From Sedimentisphaerales bacterium (lineage in GTDB: Bacteria > Planctomycetota > Phycisphaerae > Sedimentisphaerales > SG8-4), in assembly GCA_016928975.1 (NCBI GenBank), contig JAFGJR010000300.1, positions 1 to 64,000 on the forward strand: a stretch of DNA of 64,000 nucleotides, in the 5' to 3' direction. The notes beneath the pieces were generated by a model that worked only from the letters and a program-made list of their open reading frames with translations, did no database searches and was not told the origin of the DNA. The position numbers were made by a program, and so were the translations under genes. Positions 53,499 through 61,032 of this stretch are shown piece after piece (position 1 is the first letter of the stretch; each line of letters begins with the position of its first letter).

Positions 53499-55574
53499 TC
53501 ATCGCTTGAGCCGGTTCGCCACCGCCGATTCGAGCACCAACAGCGCAATGGCCGCCCATGCACAGACCGGCCAGGCAGGCCTCTGCCGAAAACCGGAGGC
53601 CGCGGCTGCCACAGAGTCCGGACGGCTGCCGGACGCCGTGGGGTGGGTGGTGCTCACAGTGTTTCGGTGCAGGATATCCTCCATTCTCTCCGCGGTCGGG
53701 GCGCTCAGGTCGGTCTCACCGGCGGGCAGATTGACCCCCGCGTACAGGGCCGGCTCATCCGTCGTCTTCATCCACCCAATACCGGCTGGGAGAGGCAGCA
53801 GGAGCAGATTGCCCTGGGTCGCCGCCCGCGCCCGGGTTCCATCGCAGTTCTCCACGGAGACGGCTCGTCGCGGGTCACGTGCTTCCGTGTCCCGGACGCG
53901 CAGAACGGGTCGCTCGCCGATGGAGAAGCAAAACTGGCGGATCTCGTCCGTCTCGCCGACGATGGAACGGCAGAACGCGACCCACGCGGCGGATTTGGCC
54001 AGAAGTCCGAGGGAATCATCGATGCTCGTGTTGATGAAGATCGACAGCCCGTGCCCACATGGCACGCTGTACAAGAGTCCCTCGCCGCCTGCCAGCCGCC
54101 ACAGGCGTTGCGCCTGTGCCGTGGGGCGGCACTGCCAGTATCCTTTCAAAACCACCTGATCGAGTCGATAATTGGACAGGGACCTGACCGCCCGATCGTC
54201 GAGATCACCCGACGCGGCCATGCCGGGCGTGGGCTCGGGGCGCGTGATGGCCTGAACCCACTGCTGCGGCTGGGCCGGCAAGAGCCCCTCGCGCGACAAC
54301 TGTCTTGCCGGCTCCAGGTCCTGCGCGCCGGCCGTGAAGAACAGGAGCCGGCCGCCTTTCTGCAGGAAGGTTTTCAGGTCGCCTGTGCGGACGGTTGAGC
54401 CTGCGGCCAGGGACGAGAAGACAAGGATATCGGTTTCATGCAACCCGGCGCCGATGAGTCGGCCCTGCGGCACTTTCGTCAGATGCAACTGCTCGAGAGA
54501 GCCTGAGCTCGAAAGCGCCTGCATCGCGGTCTCGAAGAGGAAGGTCTCCTCATCTCGGTAGACAAGGACCATGTTGATCGGGCTGGCCGGCGGCATGTAG
54601 ACGGCCAGATGGTACGTGTCATCTTCCACGAGACCGTCCTGGGGCGACAGGTTCAGCTCGATCGGCAGGCAGTGCCGGTCGCTCCGCCTCGATTGGGCGT
54701 TGAGCGCAAGTTGCAGTCGCACGATCCTGTGTTGTCCCGCCGCCAGAGACACCTCCTGCTTGCCTGCCGGGCCGCGACTCAGAATCTGTGCTGTCAGCGT
54801 ACACTGACGCTGTGCCTGGCCGTAGTGAGCGACGGTGACATCAAGGTTCAGTGTATCGCCGACGATCCCTGCTACCCGGGCGGCGACAATCGCGGTATTC
54901 TCCGCGGGTCTGGCAGGCAAGATGGGCTCGTACTGAATGTCACCGGTGGTGAGGGTCTGGACCTGATCCAGTTCTCGCAGCACACTCGGCGTGAAGTCGC
55001 TCAGGATCACTGCGGAGAGTCTATCGCTTGTCGTGGCCGTTCGGCTGCCCTGACCCAGGGCGGCGAGGAAGTCGGTGAGTCGCACGCCGGCCGGGACAGG
55101 CTTGAGTCGCCTGGTCGCTGCAAGGGCCTCGCGCTTGCCAAGGTTCTGGCTCGACCGGCCTGAGGCCAGGCCATAGATATGGAACGAGGTGTCGTCCGGT
55201 GCCTGCCGGATGCAGTTGAGCGTCTTCTCGATCATGTGATCGAACAGCGTCCGGCTTCCATCGCGGTACGCCATCGACATCGAGTCGTCCAGGGCGAGAT
55301 GAAACAAGGCCCGTTGCACGGGCGGCTTCGTCTTGACGCGGAGCACCGGCTGGGCGAACAGGATAGCGATCAGCACGATGATCGCGCAGCGAAGCAGAAG
55401 GATCAGCAGGTCGCGGAGCCTGCGACGCGAATGGCTGTGACTCTGGCCGGCGCGCAGGAACCGGATCATCGTGAAGGGCACGCGACGAAATCGCGGCTTG
55501 CTCAGCAGGTGCGCCACGATCGGACCGGCGACCGCCAGCGCCCCGAACAGGAAGGTCCACGCCAGGAAGCTCAC
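53499..55574 (-). CDS. BatA-type membrane protein with vWA domain
   Basis: The start is taken at GTG 55574, overlapping the DUF58 stop as GTGA; 691 residues. The N-terminus SFLAWTFLFGALAVAGPIVA, then HLLSKPRFRRVPFTMIRFL, is the characteristic BatA N-terminal helix. A second helix (LILLLRCAIIVLIAILFAQP) precedes a vWA domain with HLALDDSMSMAYRDG. Sandwich domains, a GATase-like segment (TDILVFSSLAAGSTVRTGDL, KTFLQKGGRLLFFTAG) and a C-terminal helix follow. Bat proteins accompany MoxR and DUF58 in many phyla and are linked to envelope or stress functions. Confidence 0.85.
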   Translation of the reverse strand: MSFLAWTFLFGALAVAGPIVAHLLSKPRFRRVPFTMIRFLRAGQSHSHSRRRLRDLLILLLRCAIIVLIAILFAQPVLRVKTKPPVQRALFHLALDDSMSMAYRDGSRTLFDHMIEKTLNCIRQAPDDTSFHIYGLASGRSSQNLGKREALAATRRLKPVPAGVRLTDFLAALGQGSRTATTSDRLSAVILSDFTPSVLRELDQVQTLTTGDIQYEPILPARPAENTAIVAARVAGIVGDTLNLDVTVAHYGQAQRQCTLTAQILSRGPAGKQEVSLAAGQHRIVRLQLALNAQSRRSDRHCLPIELNLSPQDGLVEDDTYHLAVYMPPASPINMVLVYRDEETFLFETAMQALSSSGSLEQLHLTKVPQGRLIGAGLHETDILVFSSLAAGSTVRTGDLKTFLQKGGRLLFFTAGAQDLEPARQLSREGLLPAQPQQWVQAITRPEPTPGMAASGDLDDRAVRSLSNYRLDQVVLKGYWQCRPTAQAQRLWRLAGGEGLLYSVPCGHGLSIFINTSIDDSLGLLAKSAAWVAFCRSIVGETDEIRQFCFSIGERPVLRVRDTEARDPRRAVSVENCDGTRARAATQGNLLLLPLPAGIGWMKTTDEPALYAGVNLPAGETDLSAPTAERMEDILHRNTVSTTHPTASGSRPDSVAAAASGFRQRPAWPVCAWAAIALLVLESAVANRLKR

Positions 55575-56458
55575 ATCATCCTCCTTCGCTTGACCAGGTA
55601 CGCGATGAGAGCCCTGTCGAGCGGCTCGGAGGTGTTGAGCAGGCAATAATCGATATTGTTCTTCCCACAGGTCCTCTTAACGTCGTCGAGGAAGTCGCGC
55701 ACCTGCCGCTGGTACTCGGACCGAACGGATTGCGGGAACGTGCGCACCTTGTCCTTCGACTCCAGGTCCTCGAACTCGATCAGGCCCTCGTAGTCGAGGT
55801 GCAGCTCCTGGCGGTCCATCACGTGAAAGACAAGGAGGTCGTGCTTGAGGAACTTCAGATGCGCCAGGCCTCTGAAAATGTCGCCCTGATCGTCGAGCAG
55901 GTCGGAGACCAGGACGATCAGCCCCCGGCGTTTCGTCGTCTCGGCCATCGCGTGCAAGACGGCGGCCAGGTCCGTCCGGCCCGAAACGGCGGCGCCTTCG
56001 AGCGTGTGAAGGATCGCGTTGAGATGCGTTCGCCTGGACGCCGGCGGGACCTGTGCCTTGATCTTCTCCGCGAACAGAACGAGGGCCGTGCTGTCGCATT
56101 GCCTGAGCATGAGATAGCTCAGCGCGGCGGTGAGGTATGACGCATAGTCGATTTTGGAAATGGAGCCGTCACCGGCGAACGACATGCTCCTGCTCGTATC
56201 CAGGAGGAGGTACGCAGTCGTGTTCGTCTCCTGCTGAAACCGCTTGATATAGAGCCGGTCGCTCCGCGCGAACACCTTCCAGTCCACGAACTTCACCTCG
56301 TCGCCCTCGTGGTACTCGCGATGGTCGCTGTACTCGACGCTGAAGCCCTGGAACGGGCTGGGATGCAGACCGGAGAAGAAGCCCTCCACGGCGCACCGCG
56401 CCACCAGCTCCAGGTTGGCCAGCTTGCTCAGGAAGATGGGATCGAGGAACTCTGTCAT
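55571..56458 (-). CDS. DUF58 protein
   Basis: 295 residues, cytoplasmic. DUF58 block FQGFSVEYSDHREYHEGDEV, then KFVDWKVFARSDRLYIKRFQ, followed by a vWA-like part with LLLDTSRSMSF and GLIVLVSDLLDDQ. DUF58 proteins are constant partners of MoxR ATPases. The gene follows MoxR after a 116-bp spacer filled by an inverted repeat, and its stop overlaps the BatA start. Confidence 0.9.
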   Translation of the reverse strand: MTEFLDPIFLSKLANLELVARCAVEGFFSGLHPSPFQGFSVEYSDHREYHEGDEVKFVDWKVFARSDRLYIKRFQQETNTTAYLLLDTSRSMSFAGDGSISKIDYASYLTAALSYLMLRQCDSTALVLFAEKIKAQVPPASRRTHLNAILHTLEGAAVSGRTDLAAVLHAMAETTKRRGLIVLVSDLLDDQGDIFRGLAHLKFLKHDLLVFHVMDRQELHLDYEGLIEFEDLESKDKVRTFPQSVRSEYQRQVRDFLDDVKRTCGKNNIDYCLLNTSEPLDRALIAYLVKRRRMM

Positions 56459-56476
56459 TTGAGCTGCCGCTTGAAA

Positions 56477-56558
56477 AGGACGTAAAGGACCTCAAGGACC
56501 GAAGAGCATCGCGTGGGCAGGACGAGTCCTTCAGGTCGTTTACGTCCCTTAGGTCCTT
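56477..56558. repeat. AGGACGTAAAGGACC inverted repeat in the MoxR-DUF58 spacer
   Basis: Left arm 56477-56500 (AGGACGTAAAGGACCTCAAG and on), right arm 56524-56558 carrying the complement. Built of AGGAC/GTCCT units like the elements at 6384-6483 and 57764-57850. Confidence 0.7.
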
Positions 56559-56574
56559 CTTGCGAATGCCATTG

Positions 56575-57651
56575 TCACTTGGGCACTGTCACTCTCTCCA
56601 ACAAGTCGTCGAGCACGGCTTCGATGCTGATGCCGTCGGCCTCGGCGTTGAAGTTCGCGATCACTCGGTGCCGCAGGACCAGCTTGCAGATGGCTTTCAC
56701 GTCGTCGAAGCTCGGCGTGATGCGACCCTTGGTCAGCGCCAGGGCCTTGGCGCCGAGCGTCATGAACTGCCCGGAGCGGGGACCTGCGCCCCACTTGAGG
56801 TACTTCTTCACCATCGTCGTGGCCAGGGCATCCGTCGGCCGAGTCGCGCGGGCCAGGCGGATGCAATAGGCGATCACCATATCGCTGACCGGGGCCGTCC
56901 GCACGACCTCCTGGAACAGGATCATGTCGTTCCCATTGAGGACATTCTCGATCACGTGCTTCTTGCCGGTCGTGGTCTGCTTGACCATGAGATGCTCTTC
57001 CTTGGCCGTGGGATAGTCGATGTAGATCATGAACATGAAGCGGTCCAGTGCGGCCTCCGGCAGCGGGTATGTGCCTTCCTGCTCGATTGGGTTCTGTGTG
57101 GCCAGCACGAAGAACGGCTCGACGAGCTTGTGAGTCTTGCCCGAGATGGTCACCTCTCGCTCCTGCATCGCCTGGAGCAGGGCAGCCTGGGTCTTGGGTG
57201 GCGTGCGGTTGATCTCATCAGCCAGCACGATATTGGCGAAGATCGGTCCTCGAATGAACTCGAACTTCCTTTGCTTCGATTGCGGATCCCTCTGGATGAT
57301 GTCGGCGCCGGTGATGTCCGACGGCATGAGGTCGGGCGTGAACTGGATGCGATTGAACCTGAGCTTCATCGCATCGGCGATAGAGTGCACTAACAGGGTC
57401 TTGGCCAGGCCCGGAACGCCTTGAACGATGCAATGCCCACCGGCGAGCATGCAGCAGAGGACGGAATCGATTACCGCATCCTGCCCGACGATGACCTGGT
57501 GGACCTGGCGTTTGAGCCGGCCGTAGCCTTCGTGCAGGCGGGCGATCAGTTGGTCGTCGCCCAGATTTGCCTGGGAGGGCGGGGTAGCCTGTCGGTTGTC
57601 AGTTGCCGCCTCAGGATCACCCTCTTTGTGGATTCTGTCGGCCAATGTCAT
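56575..57651 (-). CDS. MoxR-family AAA+ ATPase
   Basis: The start at ATG 57651 gives 358 residues. AAA+ features: IVGQDAVIDSVLCCMLAGGH, Walker A GVPGLAKT, Walker B IVLADEIN, sensor-1 LATQNPIEQEGTYPLPEAAL with D-RF (Arg finger), and the C-terminal lid GPRSGQFMTLGAKALAL. MoxR ATPases act as chaperone-like remodelers that load metals or assemble complexes with vWA proteins. First gene of the seven-gene minus-strand operon (MoxR, DUF58, BatA, DUF4175, vWA, caspase-like, DUF4159). Confidence 0.92.
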   Translation of the reverse strand: MTLADRIHKEGDPEAATDNRQATPPSQANLGDDQLIARLHEGYGRLKRQVHQVIVGQDAVIDSVLCCMLAGGHCIVQGVPGLAKTLLVHSIADAMKLRFNRIQFTPDLMPSDITGADIIQRDPQSKQRKFEFIRGPIFANIVLADEINRTPPKTQAALLQAMQEREVTISGKTHKLVEPFFVLATQNPIEQEGTYPLPEAALDRFMFMIYIDYPTAKEEHLMVKQTTTGKKHVIENVLNGNDMILFQEVVRTAPVSDMVIAYCIRLARATRPTDALATTMVKKYLKWGAGPRSGQFMTLGAKALALTKGRITPSFDDVKAICKLVLRHRVIANFNAEADGISIEAVLDDLLERVTVPK

Positions 57652-57763
57652 GGATCGAACCACCTTTCCAGCGAAGAACCACACTTTTCCACCTGTAAGA
57701 CGCAATGGGGCTGGAGGAGTTACAAAAAAGCTGGATGTAGTGCCTTGGATGGAGGCGTCGCTC

Positions 57764-57850
57764 GAACAGGACCTATAGGACGAATAGGACCCATACGACT
57801 CGCGCTGCCGCGATGTGCTTGCCTGTCCTGTTCGTCCTATAAGTCTTATT
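57764..57850. repeat. AGGACCTATAGGACG inverted repeat
   Basis: Left arm 57764-57800 of AGGAC-TATAGGACGAATAGGAC units, right arm 57822-57850 with CCTGTTCGTCCTATAAG. Same family as 6384-6483. Confidence 0.7.
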
Positions 57851-57934
57851 TGCCGGTCGTGCGGCCGCTGGCCCCGCTGCCGATAAGAAACTGGGTGCTA
57901 TAGTCAAAAATGGGGGTTTTCTGTTTTTTTACGC

Positions 57935-57963
57935 TTGACAAATAGCGGTTCGCTGGGTAATGT
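57935..57963 (+). promoter_or_regulatory. Promoter candidate TTGACA-17-TAATGT
   Basis: -35 57935-57940, -10 57958-57963, about 70 bases ahead of the response-regulator gene. Confidence 0.5.
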
Positions 57964-58031
57964 AGGCCGTCAAGGCAACCTGGATCGGCCTTCGTTAAAA
58001 GGAGTTGGCGAAGAAGGAAGGGTTAAGGAAG

Positions 58032-58598
58032 ATGAAGGATCTGTTTACCACGGGCGAGGCTGCTGATATCTGTCGCGTCAGTCAACAGACGATTATTCGC
58101 TGCTTCGATTCCGGTCGTCTCAAGGGCTTCCGCGTCCCAGGGTCTAAGTTTCGCCGCATCCCTCGTGCCAGTCTGATTCGGTTCATGCGGGACAACAACA
58201 TCCCCCTGGACAATCTCGACTCGGGCAAGCGCAAAGTGCTCATCGTCGATGATGACGCGGAGATCGTGGAGCTGATCAGCGACATTCTGTCTCGCGAGGG
58301 CGGCTTCGAGATTCGCACGGCCTCCAGCGGGTATGAGGCGGGGATGATCACGCAGCAATTCCGGCCGGACCTGATCCTGCTCGACTATATGTTGCCCGAT
58401 GTCAACGGCAACGTCGTCTGTCAAACCATTCGCAAGAACCCGGAGTTCGAGAACACGCGGATCATCATCGTCAGCGGCGTCATCAAGCAGGAAGAGATCG
58501 ATCAGCTTCTCAGAGCGGGGGCCCAGGAATTCCTGCATAAGCCCTTTAACGTTTCGGAACTGGTGGAGAAGGTGAACTCCGCACTACAGGTGGCGTGA
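58032..58598 (+). CDS. Response regulator with N-terminal excisionase-type HTH
   Basis: 188 residues from ATG 58032 (GAAGGAAGGG upstream; a TTG at 58005 is also in frame). N-terminal MerR/excisionase-like winged helix (LFTTGEAADICRVSQQTIIR, FDSGRLKGFRVPGSKFRRIP), then a receiver domain from about 68: KVLIVDDDAEIVELI, phosphorylation-site Asp in PDLILLDYMLPDVNG, IIIVSG, and the conserved Lys in FLHKPFN. The HTH-before-receiver order is the reverse of most response regulators, and the HTH is of the kind that binds as a phage excisionase does. It is followed after 85 bp by the HDOD kinase gene, its likely partner. Confidence 0.85.
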   Translation: MKDLFTTGEAADICRVSQQTIIRCFDSGRLKGFRVPGSKFRRIPRASLIRFMRDNNIPLDNLDSGKRKVLIVDDDAEIVELISDILSREGGFEIRTASSGYEAGMITQQFRPDLILLDYMLPDVNGNVVCQTIRKNPEFENTRIIIVSGVIKQEEIDQLLRAGAQEFLHKPFNVSELVEKVNSALQVA

Positions 58599-58683
58599 GC
58601 CCGACAGGTCCGAAGGATTCGCCGACTGTCACTCCGTGATGGTTTGACGTACGGGTGGTTTGCCCTCGTGCAACAAGGACAGC

Positions 58684-60972
58684 ATGGCGCAGAAGAACGT
58701 GGACGCAACAGCCTCCCGGAAGGTGGAATTGGCGATAGGGGAGCTCGATGCACTGTCGGTGCCGCCGTGCGTTGCCGTGCAGTACCTCTCGAAGCTTCTC
58801 CAGGGTCAGTTCTCGCCCGCTTCGATCGCAGACATTGCGGAGTGCGAACCTGCGCTTGCGGCCGAGTTGATCGCCCTGGCGCAGCACCTAGATCGCGGCC
58901 CGGCATCCCAACGGCATTCCATCCGTCAGATCCTGGACCGGCTGGACCCAAGCGAGGTCCGCAATACCCTCTTGGCCACCAAGGTCAGCGCCAGCTTCGA
59001 GATCGAGTTCGCCAATGAGCACCCAGCGGTGCCTGCCCGCAAGGACCTGACGCTCCACAGTCTGGCGGTCGCCTGTTGCGCACGCAAGATCGCGGAAGCG
59101 GCGCCGCTACGGGTCGAGCCCGACGTGGCCTACTCGGCGGGTCTGCTCCACGACATCGGCAAGCTCGCGTTGCAGGACCTTATGCCACGAAGTCTGGCCG
59201 CGATCACGAAGGAGGCCGAAGCCGCGAAGCTGAGCCTGAGCGAGGTCGAGCGAAGACACTTGGGCACCGATCACGCACTGCTGGGCAAGCAACTGGCCCG
59301 GCGCTGGCGCCTGCCCGAGTCTATTACACTGGCTATCTGGCTCCACCACAGCGACCCGGTCGTCATCCGCGAGGGCATTCCCGAAGCCAGAACCGCGCTA
59401 TTGGTCTGGGCGGCCGATCACATCGTCCGACAGGCGGGTCTCGGCCATTCCGGCGCGTATGACACCCCCGAGTCGCTCGACAACATCGCCCGGGTTCTCG
59501 GCATCGCTGTGCAGTCGTTGCAGGAAATCCGGGACGAATTGCCCGAGCAGGTGGCGTCGAGATCCAAGGCGCTCGGGTTCGATCTGCCTCAGCCTACGGC
59601 CAGATACTGTGACCTGATCCAGGCCTCGGCGGTGCAACTGTCCAGAATGCACACGCAACTGGCCGTCGAGAACCACAACTTGCAGATGGAATCCGGCTGC
59701 CTGAATTTCGCCGATGAATTCTTCCGCAGTGTGGGTGCCGACGCGGACGCCATCTACCTCGCCGAAGATTTCGCCCGGCGGTGGCAGCGCTTTTTCCAGA
59801 CAGGTAGCGTCTGTGTTTTCTGGCCGGGCCGGTCGCAGGGGAATGTGGTCGAGCTCGTCCTCGTGGAGGCTCTTGGCCACAGCCGCAAGATCGTCCTCGA
59901 GGCCCCGGACGACCGTGTGCTGATCCCCAAGCCTGTGGCGAGCCGCTTCGCTGTGGCGGACGCGCGGGACCACATCGACTGGTTGTTGGAGCAGTTGGAG
60001 GTCGATTTTGACTCGGGACGAACGAAGCTCGTGCCGCTGCGCTGCGACGGTCAGACCGTCGCCGTGGTCGCGTTCGAGCTGAACTATCCCGGCGATACGG
60101 ACTTCTTTGCGGACAAATTCGAGACCGCCGCCTCGATGGCCGGCGCGATCCTGGGTCTCGCCCTGAACAAACAGCGTGAGGAGCATCTCCTCGAACGCTT
60201 CGCCCAAATCAAGACAGACAGCAGGCGCGCGGGCGAACAGTGGATAGAGGCCAGCGCCGCTGAGAATTCGCAATCCGCAATCCCCAATCCGCAATCGCCG
60301 TTGCCTCCTTCTTCTGTTGAGGCGCTGGCGGAGATGGCGGCCGGCGTGGCCCACGAGCTGAACAATCCGCTGTCGGTCATCGCCGGACGAGCGCAGTTGC
60401 TTGCCCAGGCCGAAAGCGATGGACAGAAGCGTCACGTCCTCGACGTCATCGGGGAGAACGCCCGCGAGGCGTCGGGCATCGTCGATGACCTGATGAGCTT
60501 CGCACAGCCCGACCCGCCACGACCCACGAAGGTTGGCATCCGCCAGGTCCTTCATGAAGCGGTCGAGCTCGCCTCCCAGAAGACCGGGGGCGAGCCGATC
60601 AACGTGCAAGTCCAGGTGACAGAGGGCATCCGCGAGGCCTTCGTGGATTCGGCCCAGATCGTCTCCGCGATCGCGAACGTGATCGCCAACTCCGTCGAGT
60701 CCTACGCGGACGCACTGGGCCCGGTGAAGATCGCCGCCGAGCCCGCCGACGCCGGAGTCCGCGTGCAGATCAGCGACCTCGGCTACGGCATGAACCCCGA
60801 GACGATCCGCAAGGCGACGTATCCGTTCTTCTCCGCCAAGCCCGCCGGCCGCAAGCGCGGCATGGGCCTGGCCTATACCGCCCGCCTGATCCAGCTCAAC
60901 CGGGGCGCGATGACCATCGAGAGCCACCCCGAGCACGGCACCATCGTGACCATCACCCTGCCGTACGCGTAG
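58684..60972 (+). CDS. HDOD-domain histidine kinase
   Basis: The start at ATG 58684 (AAGGA upstream) gives 762 residues. HDOD domain about 15-250 (VPPCVAVQYLSKLLQGQFSP, AYSAGLLHDIGKLALQDLMP, LLGKQLARRWRLPESITLAI) that retains the HD pair LLHDIGK. A GAF-like sensor region spans about 330-500. HisKA begins at about 540 with phospho-acceptor His557 in GVAHELNNPLSVIAGRAQLL. The HATPase has NVIANSVESYAD, DLGYGMNPET and GRKRGMGLAYTARLIQLNRG. There is no membrane helix, so it is a cytoplasmic sensor. A repeat-derived linker (NSQSAIPNPQS, 60264-60299) joins the sensor and kinase parts. Partner of the upstream response regulator. Confidence 0.88.
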   Translation: MAQKNVDATASRKVELAIGELDALSVPPCVAVQYLSKLLQGQFSPASIADIAECEPALAAELIALAQHLDRGPASQRHSIRQILDRLDPSEVRNTLLATKVSASFEIEFANEHPAVPARKDLTLHSLAVACCARKIAEAAPLRVEPDVAYSAGLLHDIGKLALQDLMPRSLAAITKEAEAAKLSLSEVERRHLGTDHALLGKQLARRWRLPESITLAIWLHHSDPVVIREGIPEARTALLVWAADHIVRQAGLGHSGAYDTPESLDNIARVLGIAVQSLQEIRDELPEQVASRSKALGFDLPQPTARYCDLIQASAVQLSRMHTQLAVENHNLQMESGCLNFADEFFRSVGADADAIYLAEDFARRWQRFFQTGSVCVFWPGRSQGNVVELVLVEALGHSRKIVLEAPDDRVLIPKPVASRFAVADARDHIDWLLEQLEVDFDSGRTKLVPLRCDGQTVAVVAFELNYPGDTDFFADKFETAASMAGAILGLALNKQREEHLLERFAQIKTDSRRAGEQWIEASAAENSQSAIPNPQSPLPPSSVEALAEMAAGVAHELNNPLSVIAGRAQLLAQAESDGQKRHVLDVIGENAREASGIVDDLMSFAQPDPPRPTKVGIRQVLHEAVELASQKTGGEPINVQVQVTEGIREAFVDSAQIVSAIANVIANSVESYADALGPVKIAAEPADAGVRVQISDLGYGMNPETIRKATYPFFSAKPAGRKRGMGLAYTARLIQLNRGAMTIESHPEHGTIVTITLPYA
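60264..60299. repeat. GCAATCCGCA repeat inside histidine-kinase linker
   Basis: Units of AATCCGCAATC read in frame as SQSAIPNPQS. Compare 28898-28933 in GH3. Confidence 0.65.
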
Positions 60973-61032
60973 GGTCGGTTCGAGACTGCAACACCGCGCT
61001 GCCAGCCGTCTCTCTCCGACCACACGCAGCCC

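Larger units (their letters stand above)
57652..58031. other. Divergent region upstream of MoxR operon and two-component pair
   Basis: 380 bp without a gene. It holds the inverted repeat 57764-57850 and the promoter 57935-57963. A T-rich stretch (57911-57930) lies between them. Confidence 0.55.
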
